The notes beneath the pieces are model-generated. The model did not search any database and was not told where the DNA came from. It saw only the letters and a list, made by a program, of their open reading frames with translations. Shown one piece after another: positions 9,416-17,869 of a stretch of DNA of 64,000 bases. This stretch comes from Pirellulales bacterium. GTDB lineage: Bacteria > Planctomycetota > Planctomycetia > Pirellulales > Lacipirellulaceae. Positions within the stretch are counted from its first letter, which is position 1, and each line of letters opens with the position of its first letter. The stretch covers positions 1-64,000 of the forward strand of contig JANQOF010000026.1 of assembly GCA_028279215.1 (NCBI GenBank), read 5' to 3'. Both the position numbers and the translations under genes were made by a program.

Positions 9416-10402
9416 ATGTCACATTCGCATCTTCCCGACTGGACTCAAGAAGACTTCAACACCGTCGAAGAGGGGGTGCTTGTCGCTAATCATGAGCTTG
9501 CTGATAGCGGACTGTTCACCGACGACTCCTTGGCTCACATTATCGACACCCATCCAGCAGCCGACCTCGGCATTAGCACGATGGGTGTCGACCCGAACGT
9601 ATTCGACTGGCGCGAGGGCGAGCGAAACGGCGTGAGCGGCCGCGAATTGCTCGAGTTGGTTCGCGAAGGGCAGCTTTGGATCAATTGCCGGAAGATGCTG
9701 GCGAATCATCCAGACTACGCAAAACTGATCGATGAGGTGTACGCCGAGATCGAATCTCGCAAGCCGGGATTCACGGCGCAGCAGCGTACCGCCAACCTGC
9801 TCATCTCGTCTCCTACCGCCTGGGTGCCGTATCACGTCGACATGCCGGTGAACATGCTATGGCACATTCGCGGCACCAAAAGGGTTTGGGTGTATCCGCA
9901 TTTCGATAAGCGATTCGCCTCGGCAGAAGTACTCGCCAAGGTCTGCTCTGGCGAATGGTCGGAGGACGTGCCGTACGACCACAGTTTCGACAAATACGCC
10001 CTGGTGTACGACGCGCAGCCGGGCCAATTGATCACATGGCCGCAGCTTGCTCCGCACCGTGTTCGCAACCTGGAGGGGCTGAATGTATCGCTCTCGACCG
10101 AACACAAGAACCCTCGCGCGCGGCGTCGTATCAACGTGCACACGGCAAACCATCTGCTGCACTCGCGATTTGGTTGGGAGAGCGAGACTATTGCTGTCAA
10201 CGGCCTATCTGCCCACGCCAAACAGGCTTTCGCGCGGGCATCTCGTCTGACGGGCAGACTGGTTGGTCGGCAAAAGGAGCAATATGTGTATCCCAAGACC
10301 TTCGTGGTCGATCCCGCCGCACCTCACGGGTATCGACTGAAGGCCGGTGTTGAGCCATGCGTCTCCGCGCCGCATCAACAGCTCGAAGCAACACGGGTCT
10401 AG
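9416..10402 (+). CDS. JmjC/cupin-like domain protein (putative 2OG-Fe(II) oxygenase)
   Basis: About 328 residues. The central part has the features of a cupin-like JmjC dioxygenase. A YHVDMPVNMLWHIRG block (residues about 150-165) carries the metal-binding HxD. A distal His sits in LAPHRV near residue 228, and the intervening RVWVYP and GQLITWP strands fit a jelly-roll core. Such proteins hydroxylate proteins or small molecules using Fe(II) and 2-oxoglutarate; the substrate is unknown. The ATG at 9416 (MSHSHLPDW) is preferred over an upstream in-frame start because the preceding 24 codons look non-coding. A weak GGAA lies about 9 nt upstream. It stands alone before the ribosomal cluster. Confidence 0.72.
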   Translation: MSHSHLPDWTQEDFNTVEEGVLVANHELADSGLFTDDSLAHIIDTHPAADLGISTMGVDPNVFDWREGERNGVSGRELLELVREGQLWINCRKMLANHPDYAKLIDEVYAEIESRKPGFTAQQRTANLLISSPTAWVPYHVDMPVNMLWHIRGTKRVWVYPHFDKRFASAEVLAKVCSGEWSEDVPYDHSFDKYALVYDAQPGQLITWPQLAPHRVRNLEGLNVSLSTEHKNPRARRRINVHTANHLLHSRFGWESETIAVNGLSAHAKQAFARASRLTGRLVGRQKEQYVYPKTFVVDPAAPHGYRLKAGVEPCVSAPHQQLEATRV

Positions 10403-10678
10403 AGCGTCACGCAGGCGACCTCAATCCACTTCTCGTCCTACGTCGTGCCGCTGGGCCGAACACGGCCCGGCTCCGACTGGCAATTGACCTTCTGGTTTGC
10501 CTCGGATACCTTACAGGGCTCGCCTGCACGATCGGCCCGTGTGGGGAGTGTACGCAATTACCGGCCGGTTTTCGTCCTAACGCCGGACGCCCATCAGTTG
10601 CGCGGGTTTCCCTCGATTTGAGGGCTCGCGGATCCGTAGGGACTTCGCCGGTGTGCCCCGTGTTTGGAGATTTGTTTC

Positions 10679-11452
10679 GTGCCGACCCTAGTCAACGAGT
10701 TGGTGGAAGCCGGCGTCCACTATGGCCACCGTGCAAGCCGCTGGAATCCCAAGATGCGGCCGTACATCTACGCCCGCAAGAATCTAATTCACATTATCGA
10801 CGTTCGCGAGACCATTCGTGGTTTGCTGCGAGGCAAGAAGTACCTCCACCAGGTAGCGTCGCGCAACGGCTTGGTGTTGTTCGTTGGCACCAAGCGTCAG
10901 GCTGCCGAGGCGATCGAACGCGAGGCGACCCGGTGTGGCATGCCTTACGTGAACGACCGGTGGTTGGGCGGCACCCTGACGAACTTCCGTACAATTCGCA
11001 ATCGTATGGGCCGGCTTGAGGAACTCGAAGGGCTTAGGGCTAGCGACGACTTCAACAGTTACTCGAAGAAGATGCAGTCGTCGCTCAATCGCGAGTACCG
11101 CAAGATGTACCGCAACCTCAACGGTATGCGTACGATGAGCCGTCTGCCGGAGTGCTTGGTGGTGATCGATCCCAAGAAAGAGAAGAACGCCGTTCGCGAG
11201 GCGCAGGCGTTGGGCATTGCGACAGTGGCATTGATCGATACCGACTGCGATCCCGACAAAGTCGATCTTCCGATCCCCGGCAACGACGACAGCATGCGAT
11301 CGATCGAACTGATCACCAAGATCATCGCCGACGCGATTGCAGCAGGTAAGACGCAAGCGGCCATCGATTCGCAGCAGCAACGCGAAGGTAGCGACACCCC
11401 GTCGCCCACGGCCGAGCAGGAAGCGGAGAAGAAAGCTGAGGAAGACGCATAA
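10679..11452 (+). CDS. rpsB: 30S ribosomal protein S2
   Basis: About 257 residues. It has the S2 signature [19 protein letters not shown] at the N-terminus, then [25 protein letters not shown], and [13 protein letters not shown]. The C-terminal tail is rich in Glu, Ala and Lys, as often seen in this phylum. I place the start at the GTG at 10679 (protein beginning MPTLVNEL), which has GGAG about 9 nt upstream. An in-frame TTG at 10664 is less likely because it overlaps that Shine-Dalgarno. It is followed 145 nt later by tsf in the conserved rpsB-tsf order. Confidence 0.97.
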   Translation: MPTLVNELVEAGVHYGHRASRWNPKMRPYIYARKNLIHIIDVRETIRGLLRGKKYLHQVASRNGLVLFVGTKRQAAEAIEREATRCGMPYVNDRWLGGTLTNFRTIRNRMGRLEELEGLRASDDFNSYSKKMQSSLNREYRKMYRNLNGMRTMSRLPECLVVIDPKKEKNAVREAQALGIATVALIDTDCDPDKVDLPIPGNDDSMRSIELITKIIADAIAAGKTQAAIDSQQQREGSDTPSPTAEQEAEKKAEEDA

Positions 11453-11597
11453 GCGACAATCTGCCGCACATAGCGACGTTTCAAAGCCAAACCAACGCGG
11501 CGGCAGGTGCGCCGTCGGCTAGAAAGCTGGACCACAACGCAACTCGTATCCGCTTAGCCAATAGAGCGAGCAACGATTAATAGGAGGCAACAGACCG

Positions 11598-12461
11598 ATG
11601 GCAGAGATTACGGCCGCCATGGTAAAGGAGCTGCGGGATCAAACCCAGCTTCCGATGATGAAGTGCAAAAAGGCCCTACAGGAGGCGGGTGGCGATATGG
11701 AAGCCGCCAAAGAGGCATTGCGCAAGGAAGGAGAAACGTTTATCGACGGCCGTGGCGACCGCACCACCGAGGAGGGGCGTATCGCCATTCACACCTGCAT
11801 CGAAAAAGGCCCGGGAGCCATTATCGAACTGCAGGTCGAATCGGCGCCAGTCGCCGCGAATGAGGAGGTCATTGCCCTAGCCAACGACCTGGCCAAGCAG
11901 TTGGCCACCGGACCCGGCGCCGCAACGCCCGACGAGTTGTGGGAGCAGCCGTGCCCAAGCAAGCCCGGCCAAACGCTCAAGGAAGTGCGCGACGAGATTG
12001 TGAATCGCATTCGCGAGGTGTTTCGGCTGCCGCGCATCCTACGACTCGAAGCACCGTGTGGCGGCTACGTTCATCACGATGCGAAGAGTGGCGTGCTGCT
12101 AGAAGTCGAAGGCGGCACTTCGGAGCTTGCCAAGGACATCAGCATGCACATTGCAGCGATGAAGCCACAGGCCGCCACCAAGGAAGAGCTCGATCCTGCG
12201 GTCGTCGACGCGGAGAGAAACATTCAGATCGAACGGGCTCGCTCGGAAGGAAAGCCTGAAAACATCATCGAAAAGATGATCGAAGGCCGAATGCGAAACT
12301 TCTATGCCGAAATCGTGCTTGAAGAGCAGCCATTTGTGAAGGACGACAAGCAAACGGTCGCGGCCGTCGCCAAAGCGGCTGGCATGAAGGTCAAGAGTTT
12401 TGCCCTTTGGAAGGTGGGTGAAGCCGCCACCGCGGAAGCCGAACCGGCAGCGGCAAATTAG
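11598..12461 (+). CDS. tsf: elongation factor Ts
   Basis: A 287-residue guanine nucleotide exchange factor for EF-Tu. The N-terminal UBA-like domain begins [16 protein letters not shown] and contains the conserved [14 protein letters not shown] segment. The EF-Tu-interacting core follows, with an [22 protein letters not shown] strand. A C-terminal [15 protein letters not shown] motif and [12 protein letters not shown] segment are typical of the family. A strong AGGAGG lies about 12 nt upstream of the ATG. A Rho-independent terminator sits 20 nt after the stop codon, so rpsB-tsf probably forms its own transcript. Confidence 0.97.
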   Translation: MAEITAAMVKELRDQTQLPMMKCKKALQEAGGDMEAAKEALRKEGETFIDGRGDRTTEEGRIAIHTCIEKGPGAIIELQVESAPVAANEEVIALANDLAKQLATGPGAATPDELWEQPCPSKPGQTLKEVRDEIVNRIREVFRLPRILRLEAPCGGYVHHDAKSGVLLEVEGGTSELAKDISMHIAAMKPQAATKEELDPAVVDAERNIQIERARSEGKPENIIEKMIEGRMRNFYAEIVLEEQPFVKDDKQTVAAVAKAAGMKVKSFALWKVGEAATAEAEPAAAN

Positions 12462-12480
12462 TTCACTTCGAATTGTTCAA

Positions 12481-12510
12481 AGCCCCGGTCGAACTGACCG
12501 GGGCTTTTTT
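12481..12510 (+). terminator. Rho-independent terminator between tsf and pyrH
   Basis: A perfect 10-bp stem (AGCCCCGGTC at 12481-12490 with GACCGGGGCT at 12496-12505) with a 5-nt loop runs directly into a six-T tract (12505-12510). It begins 19 nt after the tsf stop and ends 34 nt before the pyrH ATG. It is one of the clearest intrinsic terminators in the window. Confidence 0.92.
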
Positions 12511-12544
12511 ATGCGGCGGGGGCGCAACTCTGGTGTCGAGTGAC

Positions 12545-13267
12545 ATGTCAGAACCAACCTACAAGCGACTCATCCTGAAACTCTCAGGCGAGAGCTTTGC
12601 ACCGCCTGGCGAGCGCGGCATTAGTATGGGCGAGGTGGTGCATATTGCCAGTCAAACCTATCGTGCGGCCCAGCAGGGCGTGCAGATTGGCATAGTGATT
12701 GGCGGAGGCAACATCCTTCGCGGCGCTCAATTCACCGCCGGCAACTCAAGCATTCAGGAAGCCACGGCTCATTACATGGGTATGTTGGCAACGGTAATCA
12801 ACGGATTGGCGCTCCAGGACGCGCTGGAGTCGCTTGGCTGCGAAACGCGGTTGATGACGGCCATCAAGATGGACGGCGTTGCCGAGCCATTCATCCGCCG
12901 CCGCGCCGACCGTCACCTGACAAAAGGCCGCATTGTGATTCTTGCCGCCGGCACCGGTGCGCCGTTTGTCACCACCGACACCGCCGCCGCCCAGAAAGCA
13001 CTTGAGTTGGACGCCGACATCTTGCTGAAGGCGACGCGCGTCGACGGGGTTTACTCGGCCGATCCGGAAAAAGATCCTAACGCCCAGTTGTACCATGAGC
13101 TGACCTACACCCAAGTGCAGGAGCAAGGTCTCCGGGTGATGGACCCCACCGCCATCGCCCACTGCATGGAGCACAACTTGCCAATCTTGGTATTCAACTA
13201 TCGCACGGACGGAAACATTGAACGCGCAGTACGCGGCGAAGTCATCGGCACGCGCGTTAGTGCGTAG
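12545..13267 (+). CDS. pyrH: uridylate kinase (UMP kinase)
   Basis: About 240 residues. It phosphorylates UMP to UDP in pyrimidine nucleotide synthesis. Amino-acid-kinase motifs are visible: [13 protein letters not shown] at the N-terminus, a [16 protein letters not shown] loop, [16 protein letters not shown] central helix, and [17 protein letters not shown] before [17 protein letters not shown]. The start is the ATG at 12545 (MSEPTYKRL). An earlier in-frame start at 12473 is rejected because it would translate through the terminator hairpin. Only a weak GAG precedes the ATG. It is followed by frr, as in most bacteria. Confidence 0.96.
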   Translation: MSEPTYKRLILKLSGESFAPPGERGISMGEVVHIASQTYRAAQQGVQIGIVIGGGNILRGAQFTAGNSSIQEATAHYMGMLATVINGLALQDALESLGCETRLMTAIKMDGVAEPFIRRRADRHLTKGRIVILAAGTGAPFVTTDTAAAQKALELDADILLKATRVDGVYSADPEKDPNAQLYHELTYTQVQEQGLRVMDPTAIAHCMEHNLPILVFNYRTDGNIERAVRGEVIGTRVSA

Positions 13268-13360
13268 GTGAACTACCAATCAGTTTGACGGGCAACCGAG
13301 ATAATGGTGTAAGTGAACCGCATTGTTGCTACGAACCTCAAGTGATCATGCTCGGCCATT

Positions 13361-13390
13361 ATCCGTGCCAATCCATGTTCATCCGTGGCC
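13361..13390 (+). repeat. 10-nt-period ATCCGTG repeat upstream of frr
   Basis: Three consecutive 10-nt units read ATCCGTGnnn, ATCCATGnnn, ATCCGTGnnn (13361, 13371, 13381), and a further CTCCGTGG lies at 13405. The run ends about 45 nt before the frr start, inside its probable leader. I have a general recollection of similar ATCCGTG strings in intergenic DNA of Planctomycetes and Verrucomicrobia, but that is memory, not a search. Confidence 0.6.
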
Positions 13391-13432
13391 AATATCTCCT
13401 TGACCTCCGTGGCTAAAGAAATGGAGTCCACT

Positions 13433-13993
13433 ATGAGTATCGAAGAAGTTACGCTCGACGCCGAAGAGCGAATGGAAAAGGCCGTCACAAAACTGCGAAG
13501 CGACCTAACCGGCATCCGCACTGGGCGGGCGACGCCCGGACTGGTTGATTCGTTACGCATCGAAGCCTACGGCTCGCCAACGCCGCTGAAGCAGATCGCA
13601 AGCGTGAGCGCGCCGGAGCCCCAGCAACTGGTGATTCGACCATTTGATCCGTCGGTGATCAAGGACATCGAAAAGGGCATCATCGCCAGCGACTTGGGAC
13701 TTGCTCCTCAGAATGACGGCAAAGTCATTCGACTCAACATCCCGCCGCTGTCCGGCGACGTCCGTAAGAAGATGGTTGCACGGACCAAAGAACTCGCCGA
13801 GGAGGCCAAGATTTCTATCCGCAACATTCGTCGCGACGCCAATAAGGCAATCGATCAGGCACAGAAAGACAAGGAGATCGGCGAAGACGAGCGCGATACC
13901 ATCAAGGACGAGGTGCAGGAGCTTACTAAGAAATACGAGGGTGATGTCGACTCCGCTGCCAAGGCCAAGGAGGCGGAAGTGATGGAAGACTGA
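13433..13993 (+). CDS. frr: ribosome recycling factor
   Basis: About 186 residues, the usual RRF length. With EF-G it splits post-termination ribosomes. Recognisable blocks are AEERMEKAVTKLRSDLTGIR, GRATPGLVDSL, PEPQQLVIRPFD, GLAPQNDGKVIRLNIPPL and the C-terminal KDKEIGEDERDTIKDEVQ helix. The ATG at 13433 is favoured by a GGAG 6 nt upstream. An in-frame ATG at 13421 overlaps that site and the longer frame from 13385 runs into the repeat. It lies 165 nt after pyrH. Confidence 0.97.
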   Translation: MSIEEVTLDAEERMEKAVTKLRSDLTGIRTGRATPGLVDSLRIEAYGSPTPLKQIASVSAPEPQQLVIRPFDPSVIKDIEKGIIASDLGLAPQNDGKVIRLNIPPLSGDVRKKMVARTKELAEEAKISIRNIRRDANKAIDQAQKDKEIGEDERDTIKDEVQELTKKYEGDVDSAAKAKEAEVMED

Positions 13994-14226
13994 CCGTCTG
14001 GCATTGCCGAAGGGGCAGTTGAGTCGCAACCTACTAAGATATTCTTCAAATCGAAGTCGACCTCGCCTCGCACCACCTGCTAGCACTCCATCCTTTCTCG
14101 CCTTGTCGCCAAGTTGCTAGCCTGCTACGTTCCGCGCCCCACTTAGTCGCGGAGTACGCCGAGCGCCGGATGGCTCGGCGTGTCGCGCGCCACCCGCTGT
14201 CTTCATTGGTTTACGGAGAAACCAAC

Positions 14227-16161
14227 ATGTCCCGCCGGATTCGCAATCAGGCTCGTTTAGGATATACATCGGGCGCACGCCGATGGCTTGGCATGCTCGC
14301 CGGCGCTGCTCTGGTGCTGGGCATTGCATTGGCGTGTCGCCAGCTTGCCGGCACAGCCGAAGCCGAAGCTCAGTCGCCAGTGCGTCACGATTCCAAAGTC
14401 GAGCCGGCAAGCGCTACGCAGGAGGAATACAAACCACCGCAACACGATGTGATGGCCATCGTGAATGGCGAAGACATCAACCGCCGCGAGCTGGAGAAGG
14501 CTTGCGCCGAGCGATTCGGTGAGAAGGTGCTTGAGAGCATCGTGAATAAGAAGCTCATCCTGCATCACTGCAAGAAGCGCGGCATCACCATCACACGCCA
14601 AGAAGTGGAATCCGAAGTCGACCGCATGGCGAAGCGATTCAAGCTAACCCGCGAGCATTGGTTGGAGTTGTTGGCCAATGAGCGTGGCATCGGCGAAGCG
14701 GAGTACAAGCGCGACATCTTGTGGCCGACCATTGCATTGCGGAAATTGGCTGCCAAGCAGCTAACCGTCAGCGACGACGAACTTCGGCGTGAATTCGAAA
14801 GCCAGTTCGGCGCTAGCGTACGTGCCAGGATCATCGTCGTCAGTGATCGCGCGAAGGCACAGCAACTGCAGCAACAGTTGGTGGCAAATCCTAAGGATTT
14901 CGCCCGCCTAGCTATGAATGAGTCGATCGACGTGAACAGCGCCAGCATCGGCGGCCTGATTCAGCCGATTCGCCGGCACGTGGGCGATGCAGCTCTTGAA
15001 CACGCCGCTTTTTCGTTGCAGGAGGGTCAAGTATCGCAAGTGATTCCAATCGGCGACCAGTTTGCGCTGCTCAAAAGCGAAGGCATCAACCCACCTAGGC
15101 AAGTGGCGTTTGACTCAGTTAAAGGCGACTTGGCGGAGTCCATCAGCGATGGCAAACTCCGCGAAGAGGCCGGTGCGATGTTCTCGCAGCTTCAAGAGTC
15201 GGCCGACATTCGGAACGTATTCAACGACCCCAAACTCTCCCAGCGGATGCCTGGCGTGGTTGCCTTGGTGAACGGCGAAAAAGTCACCTTCGAGGAACTG
15301 GGTAAGGAATCGCTCGCGCGGCACGGCGAAGAGGTTCTGCAGATCGAAATCGGGCACAAGCTGCTGGAACAATCGCTTCGCAAAGCGGGTAAGCAGGTGA
15401 CGCAACAAGACGTGAATGCCGAGATTGCTCACGCGGCAAAGCTTGCCGGCGTAGTAGACGAGTCGGGCAATCCCAATATCAATCAATGGATCAAGACGAC
15501 GACCGAAGAGCAGGGCGTCAACTACAAGATGTACGTCCGCGACTCGGTATGGCCGTCGGCGGCGCTCAAGAAGCTCACCAGTGGCCAAGTGCAAGTCACC
15601 GAACAAGACCTGCACAAGGGATACGAGGCCAACTACGGGCCGCGAGTGCGTTGCCGAGCGATTGTGTTGGGCAACATGCGACGTGCTCAGGAGGTGTGGG
15701 ATAAAGCACGAGCGAATCCTTCGATGAGCTATTTCGGTGACCTCGCCGAGGAATACTCCATCGAGCCTACCAGTAAAGCTCTACGTGGCGAAGTTCCCCC
15801 AATTCGACTGCACGGAGGCCAACCGCAGCTTGAAGAGGTGGCGTTTGACATGAAGCCAAACGACCCGCCGCGAATTGTGCAGTTGGGCGACAAATACGTG
15901 GTCCTGAAGTTCGAAGAACGAACTTCGCCGCAGAATATCGAGCTCGCCGCGGTGCGCGACATACTGCTACAAGATATCCGAGAGAAGAAACTCCGAATTG
16001 CCATGGGCCAGCGCTACGACGAAGTGTATCGCAATGCCCGCATCGACAACTATCTGGCGGGCACTACCCAAGCACCAACTGAGCGGCCGCCGAAGGCCGA
16101 CCGTGTTGGGTCCACTCCGCGCCGCGACCACGCCGTCCGGCCGGCCGCCGTCCAGCGTTAG
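14227..16161 (+). CDS. exported peptidyl-prolyl isomerase/chaperone with two SurA/PpiC-like modules
   Basis: About 644 residues. Residues 15-50 hold a hydrophobic segment (LGMLAGAALVLGIALAC) that is a signal peptide or anchor, so the protein acts in the periplasm. The rest is two related modules. Each starts with a short strand (VMAIVNGEDINRRELE near residue 80; VVALVNGEKVTFEELG near residue 345), continues with a helical SurA-N-like domain, and ends with a parvulin-like domain (VRARIIVVSDRAKAQQL; VRCRAIVLGNMRRAQEV). It is probably a folding factor for outer-membrane or secreted proteins. The ATG at 14227 has GGAGAA about 7 nt upstream. The tail is low-complexity and basic. Confidence 0.82.
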   Translation: MSRRIRNQARLGYTSGARRWLGMLAGAALVLGIALACRQLAGTAEAEAQSPVRHDSKVEPASATQEEYKPPQHDVMAIVNGEDINRRELEKACAERFGEKVLESIVNKKLILHHCKKRGITITRQEVESEVDRMAKRFKLTREHWLELLANERGIGEAEYKRDILWPTIALRKLAAKQLTVSDDELRREFESQFGASVRARIIVVSDRAKAQQLQQQLVANPKDFARLAMNESIDVNSASIGGLIQPIRRHVGDAALEHAAFSLQEGQVSQVIPIGDQFALLKSEGINPPRQVAFDSVKGDLAESISDGKLREEAGAMFSQLQESADIRNVFNDPKLSQRMPGVVALVNGEKVTFEELGKESLARHGEEVLQIEIGHKLLEQSLRKAGKQVTQQDVNAEIAHAAKLAGVVDESGNPNINQWIKTTTEEQGVNYKMYVRDSVWPSAALKKLTSGQVQVTEQDLHKGYEANYGPRVRCRAIVLGNMRRAQEVWDKARANPSMSYFGDLAEEYSIEPTSKALRGEVPPIRLHGGQPQLEEVAFDMKPNDPPRIVQLGDKYVVLKFEERTSPQNIELAAVRDILLQDIREKKLRIAMGQRYDEVYRNARIDNYLAGTTQAPTERPPKADRVGSTPRRDHAVRPAAVQR

Positions 16162-16381
16162 GCAAGATTGTCGGCGAATCGCAATATCGATCGACCGTGG
16201 CTCGCGCGTCCGAGCCACGGTTTTTCCATGCGCAATTGCGACGCGTTTTCCGGTACCTTCGCGCCACGGCGGGTGGTGCGATAGAATCGACCGCCCGTGC
16301 AATACCCGCCGCGCGCTGCTTCCAACTGCAGTTCGACACAGCAATACAGTACAAAGAATCAATCGAATCGTGGAGCCAAAT

Positions 16382-17767
16382 ATGTCGGTTACTCCTGCTA
16401 AAGTGCAAGCGTGGTGCGAAACCATCCTCGCCGGTCGCGAGGCCGCACCCAACCTAACCCTTCAAGACTATCTGGACGTAGTACCACGTCTCGATTCGTT
16501 GGACGATGTGCCCAGCGGCACCGTGGTGTTGGTGCGCGGCGATGTCGATGCGAAGCCGGGCGCGAGCATCGGTGACGGGGATACTCGTTTGCGCTCGATG
16601 GTCGACACTCTCAAGTTCGGCCAACAGCGCGGCTGGAAGCAGGTGATCTTTGGCCACATTGGCCGCGATCCGGAAAAGAGCCTCGACAAGGTGGCCAAGC
16701 GCATCAGCGAGTTGCTTGAGACGGACGCCCCGCTGATTGCAGATTGGCTCGACGAAGAGACGCTCACCATCAAGCCCGAAGTACAGCAGGCCATCGAAGC
16801 CGCCGCGCCGGGCGCAGTGATTGTGCTCGAAAACACGCGTAAGTACGACATCGAGCGCGTGATGTGGAAAGCCAAGCCAGCCGACTTGCCCGACCTTGCC
16901 CCAAAGCTCGCCAAGTTTGCCAACGAGTGTGCAGAGAAAATTGGCACGGTTTACGTTCACGAGGCGTTCAGCGCCGGATCGCTCGATGCCTCGAGCGTGG
17001 TCGTACCCATCGCAATGCAGCGCGTCGCGCTCGGCAAGTACGCCGCCGGCGAATTCGACGGGCCCATGCAGCAATGCCTAAAGGCCGACTTGGCGGTGTT
17101 CAGCGGAATCAAGATCGACAAGTTGGACGACATGGAAGCAATGATCGCACGTGGCACGATCAAGCAAATCTTCGCGTCGGGCTCGCTCGCCATGGCGATT
17201 CGAAAGGCGATCGGCGAACTCGACGACGCACCTGTTTGTCTCGGCGCGGCCGAAGACCCCAGCAACAGCGAGAAACCCTGGTTTATTCCCGAGAGTCGCG
17301 TCGAACAGGCGAAGGAGATCGTTGCCGACGGTCGCGGGAAGGACATTGTTTTCACGGTGCCAATTGACTCCGTGATTGAAGACGGATCCACCAAGGACGA
17401 ACTGGCGCCTTCCGACCAGCAGCTCGACATTGGTCCAAAATCGATTGAGCATTTCTCCAAGGCGGTCGGCGATTTCATCGAGCGGACTGGTGGCAAAGCA
17501 GTGGCCTTTCACAACGGTGTGTTTGGCGTGTTCGAGGACCCGAAATTTGAAGCGGGCACGAAGGCCTGGATTCCTGAGTTGAAGCGGATGAAGGAAGCTG
17601 GCATCAAGGTGTATGTTGGCGGCGGCGAGGGTGGCAAGGCCCTTGATAAGTACGGCCAGCCGGACTGGGTGACGCACACGTTTACAGCCGGCGGCACGGT
17701 GCTAAACGCTCTTGGAAGCGAACCCGTTCCGTACTTGGTGGCGCTCCGATTGGGAGTCGAGAAGTAG
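16382..17767 (+). CDS. divergent phosphoglycerate kinase
   Basis: About 461 residues, longer than the usual 390-420 because about 45 residues precede the first PGK strand. PGK-like landmarks are VLVRGDVDAKPG (canonical RVDFNVP), DTRLRS, HIGRDPEKS (canonical HLGRPKG), VLENTRKYDIE (canonical LLENVRF), FSGIKIDKLDDM, FHNGVFGVFE (canonical WNGPMGVFE) and GGGEGGKALDKYG. The conserved arginine of the AHRAH loop is absent (here EAFSAGSLDASS). The fold assignment is firm. Whether it is the cell's glycolytic PGK or a paralogue with another substrate is open, so I give no gene symbol. The ATG at 16382 has a GGAG site; longer upstream readings cross non-coding DNA. Confidence 0.85.
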   Translation: MSVTPAKVQAWCETILAGREAAPNLTLQDYLDVVPRLDSLDDVPSGTVVLVRGDVDAKPGASIGDGDTRLRSMVDTLKFGQQRGWKQVIFGHIGRDPEKSLDKVAKRISELLETDAPLIADWLDEETLTIKPEVQQAIEAAAPGAVIVLENTRKYDIERVMWKAKPADLPDLAPKLAKFANECAEKIGTVYVHEAFSAGSLDASSVVVPIAMQRVALGKYAAGEFDGPMQQCLKADLAVFSGIKIDKLDDMEAMIARGTIKQIFASGSLAMAIRKAIGELDDAPVCLGAAEDPSNSEKPWFIPESRVEQAKEIVADGRGKDIVFTVPIDSVIEDGSTKDELAPSDQQLDIGPKSIEHFSKAVGDFIERTGGKAVAFHNGVFGVFEDPKFEAGTKAWIPELKRMKEAGIKVYVGGGEGGKALDKYGQPDWVTHTFTAGGTVLNALGSEPVPYLVALRLGVEK

Positions 17768-17869
17768 CGTGGTCGCTTGGTGAAGCTGTTCGTGGCTTGG
17801 CTGGGTGAACAGCAAACCTAGAGCGTGCTTCGGATGGCTCTCCAGCTTCAAGCAAGACAACTGCATCGA

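Noticed and set aside
17785..17813. GCTGTTC/GAACAGC inverted repeat after pgk
   Set aside because: The 7-bp stem with a 15-nt loop and no T-tract is too weak to call a terminator.
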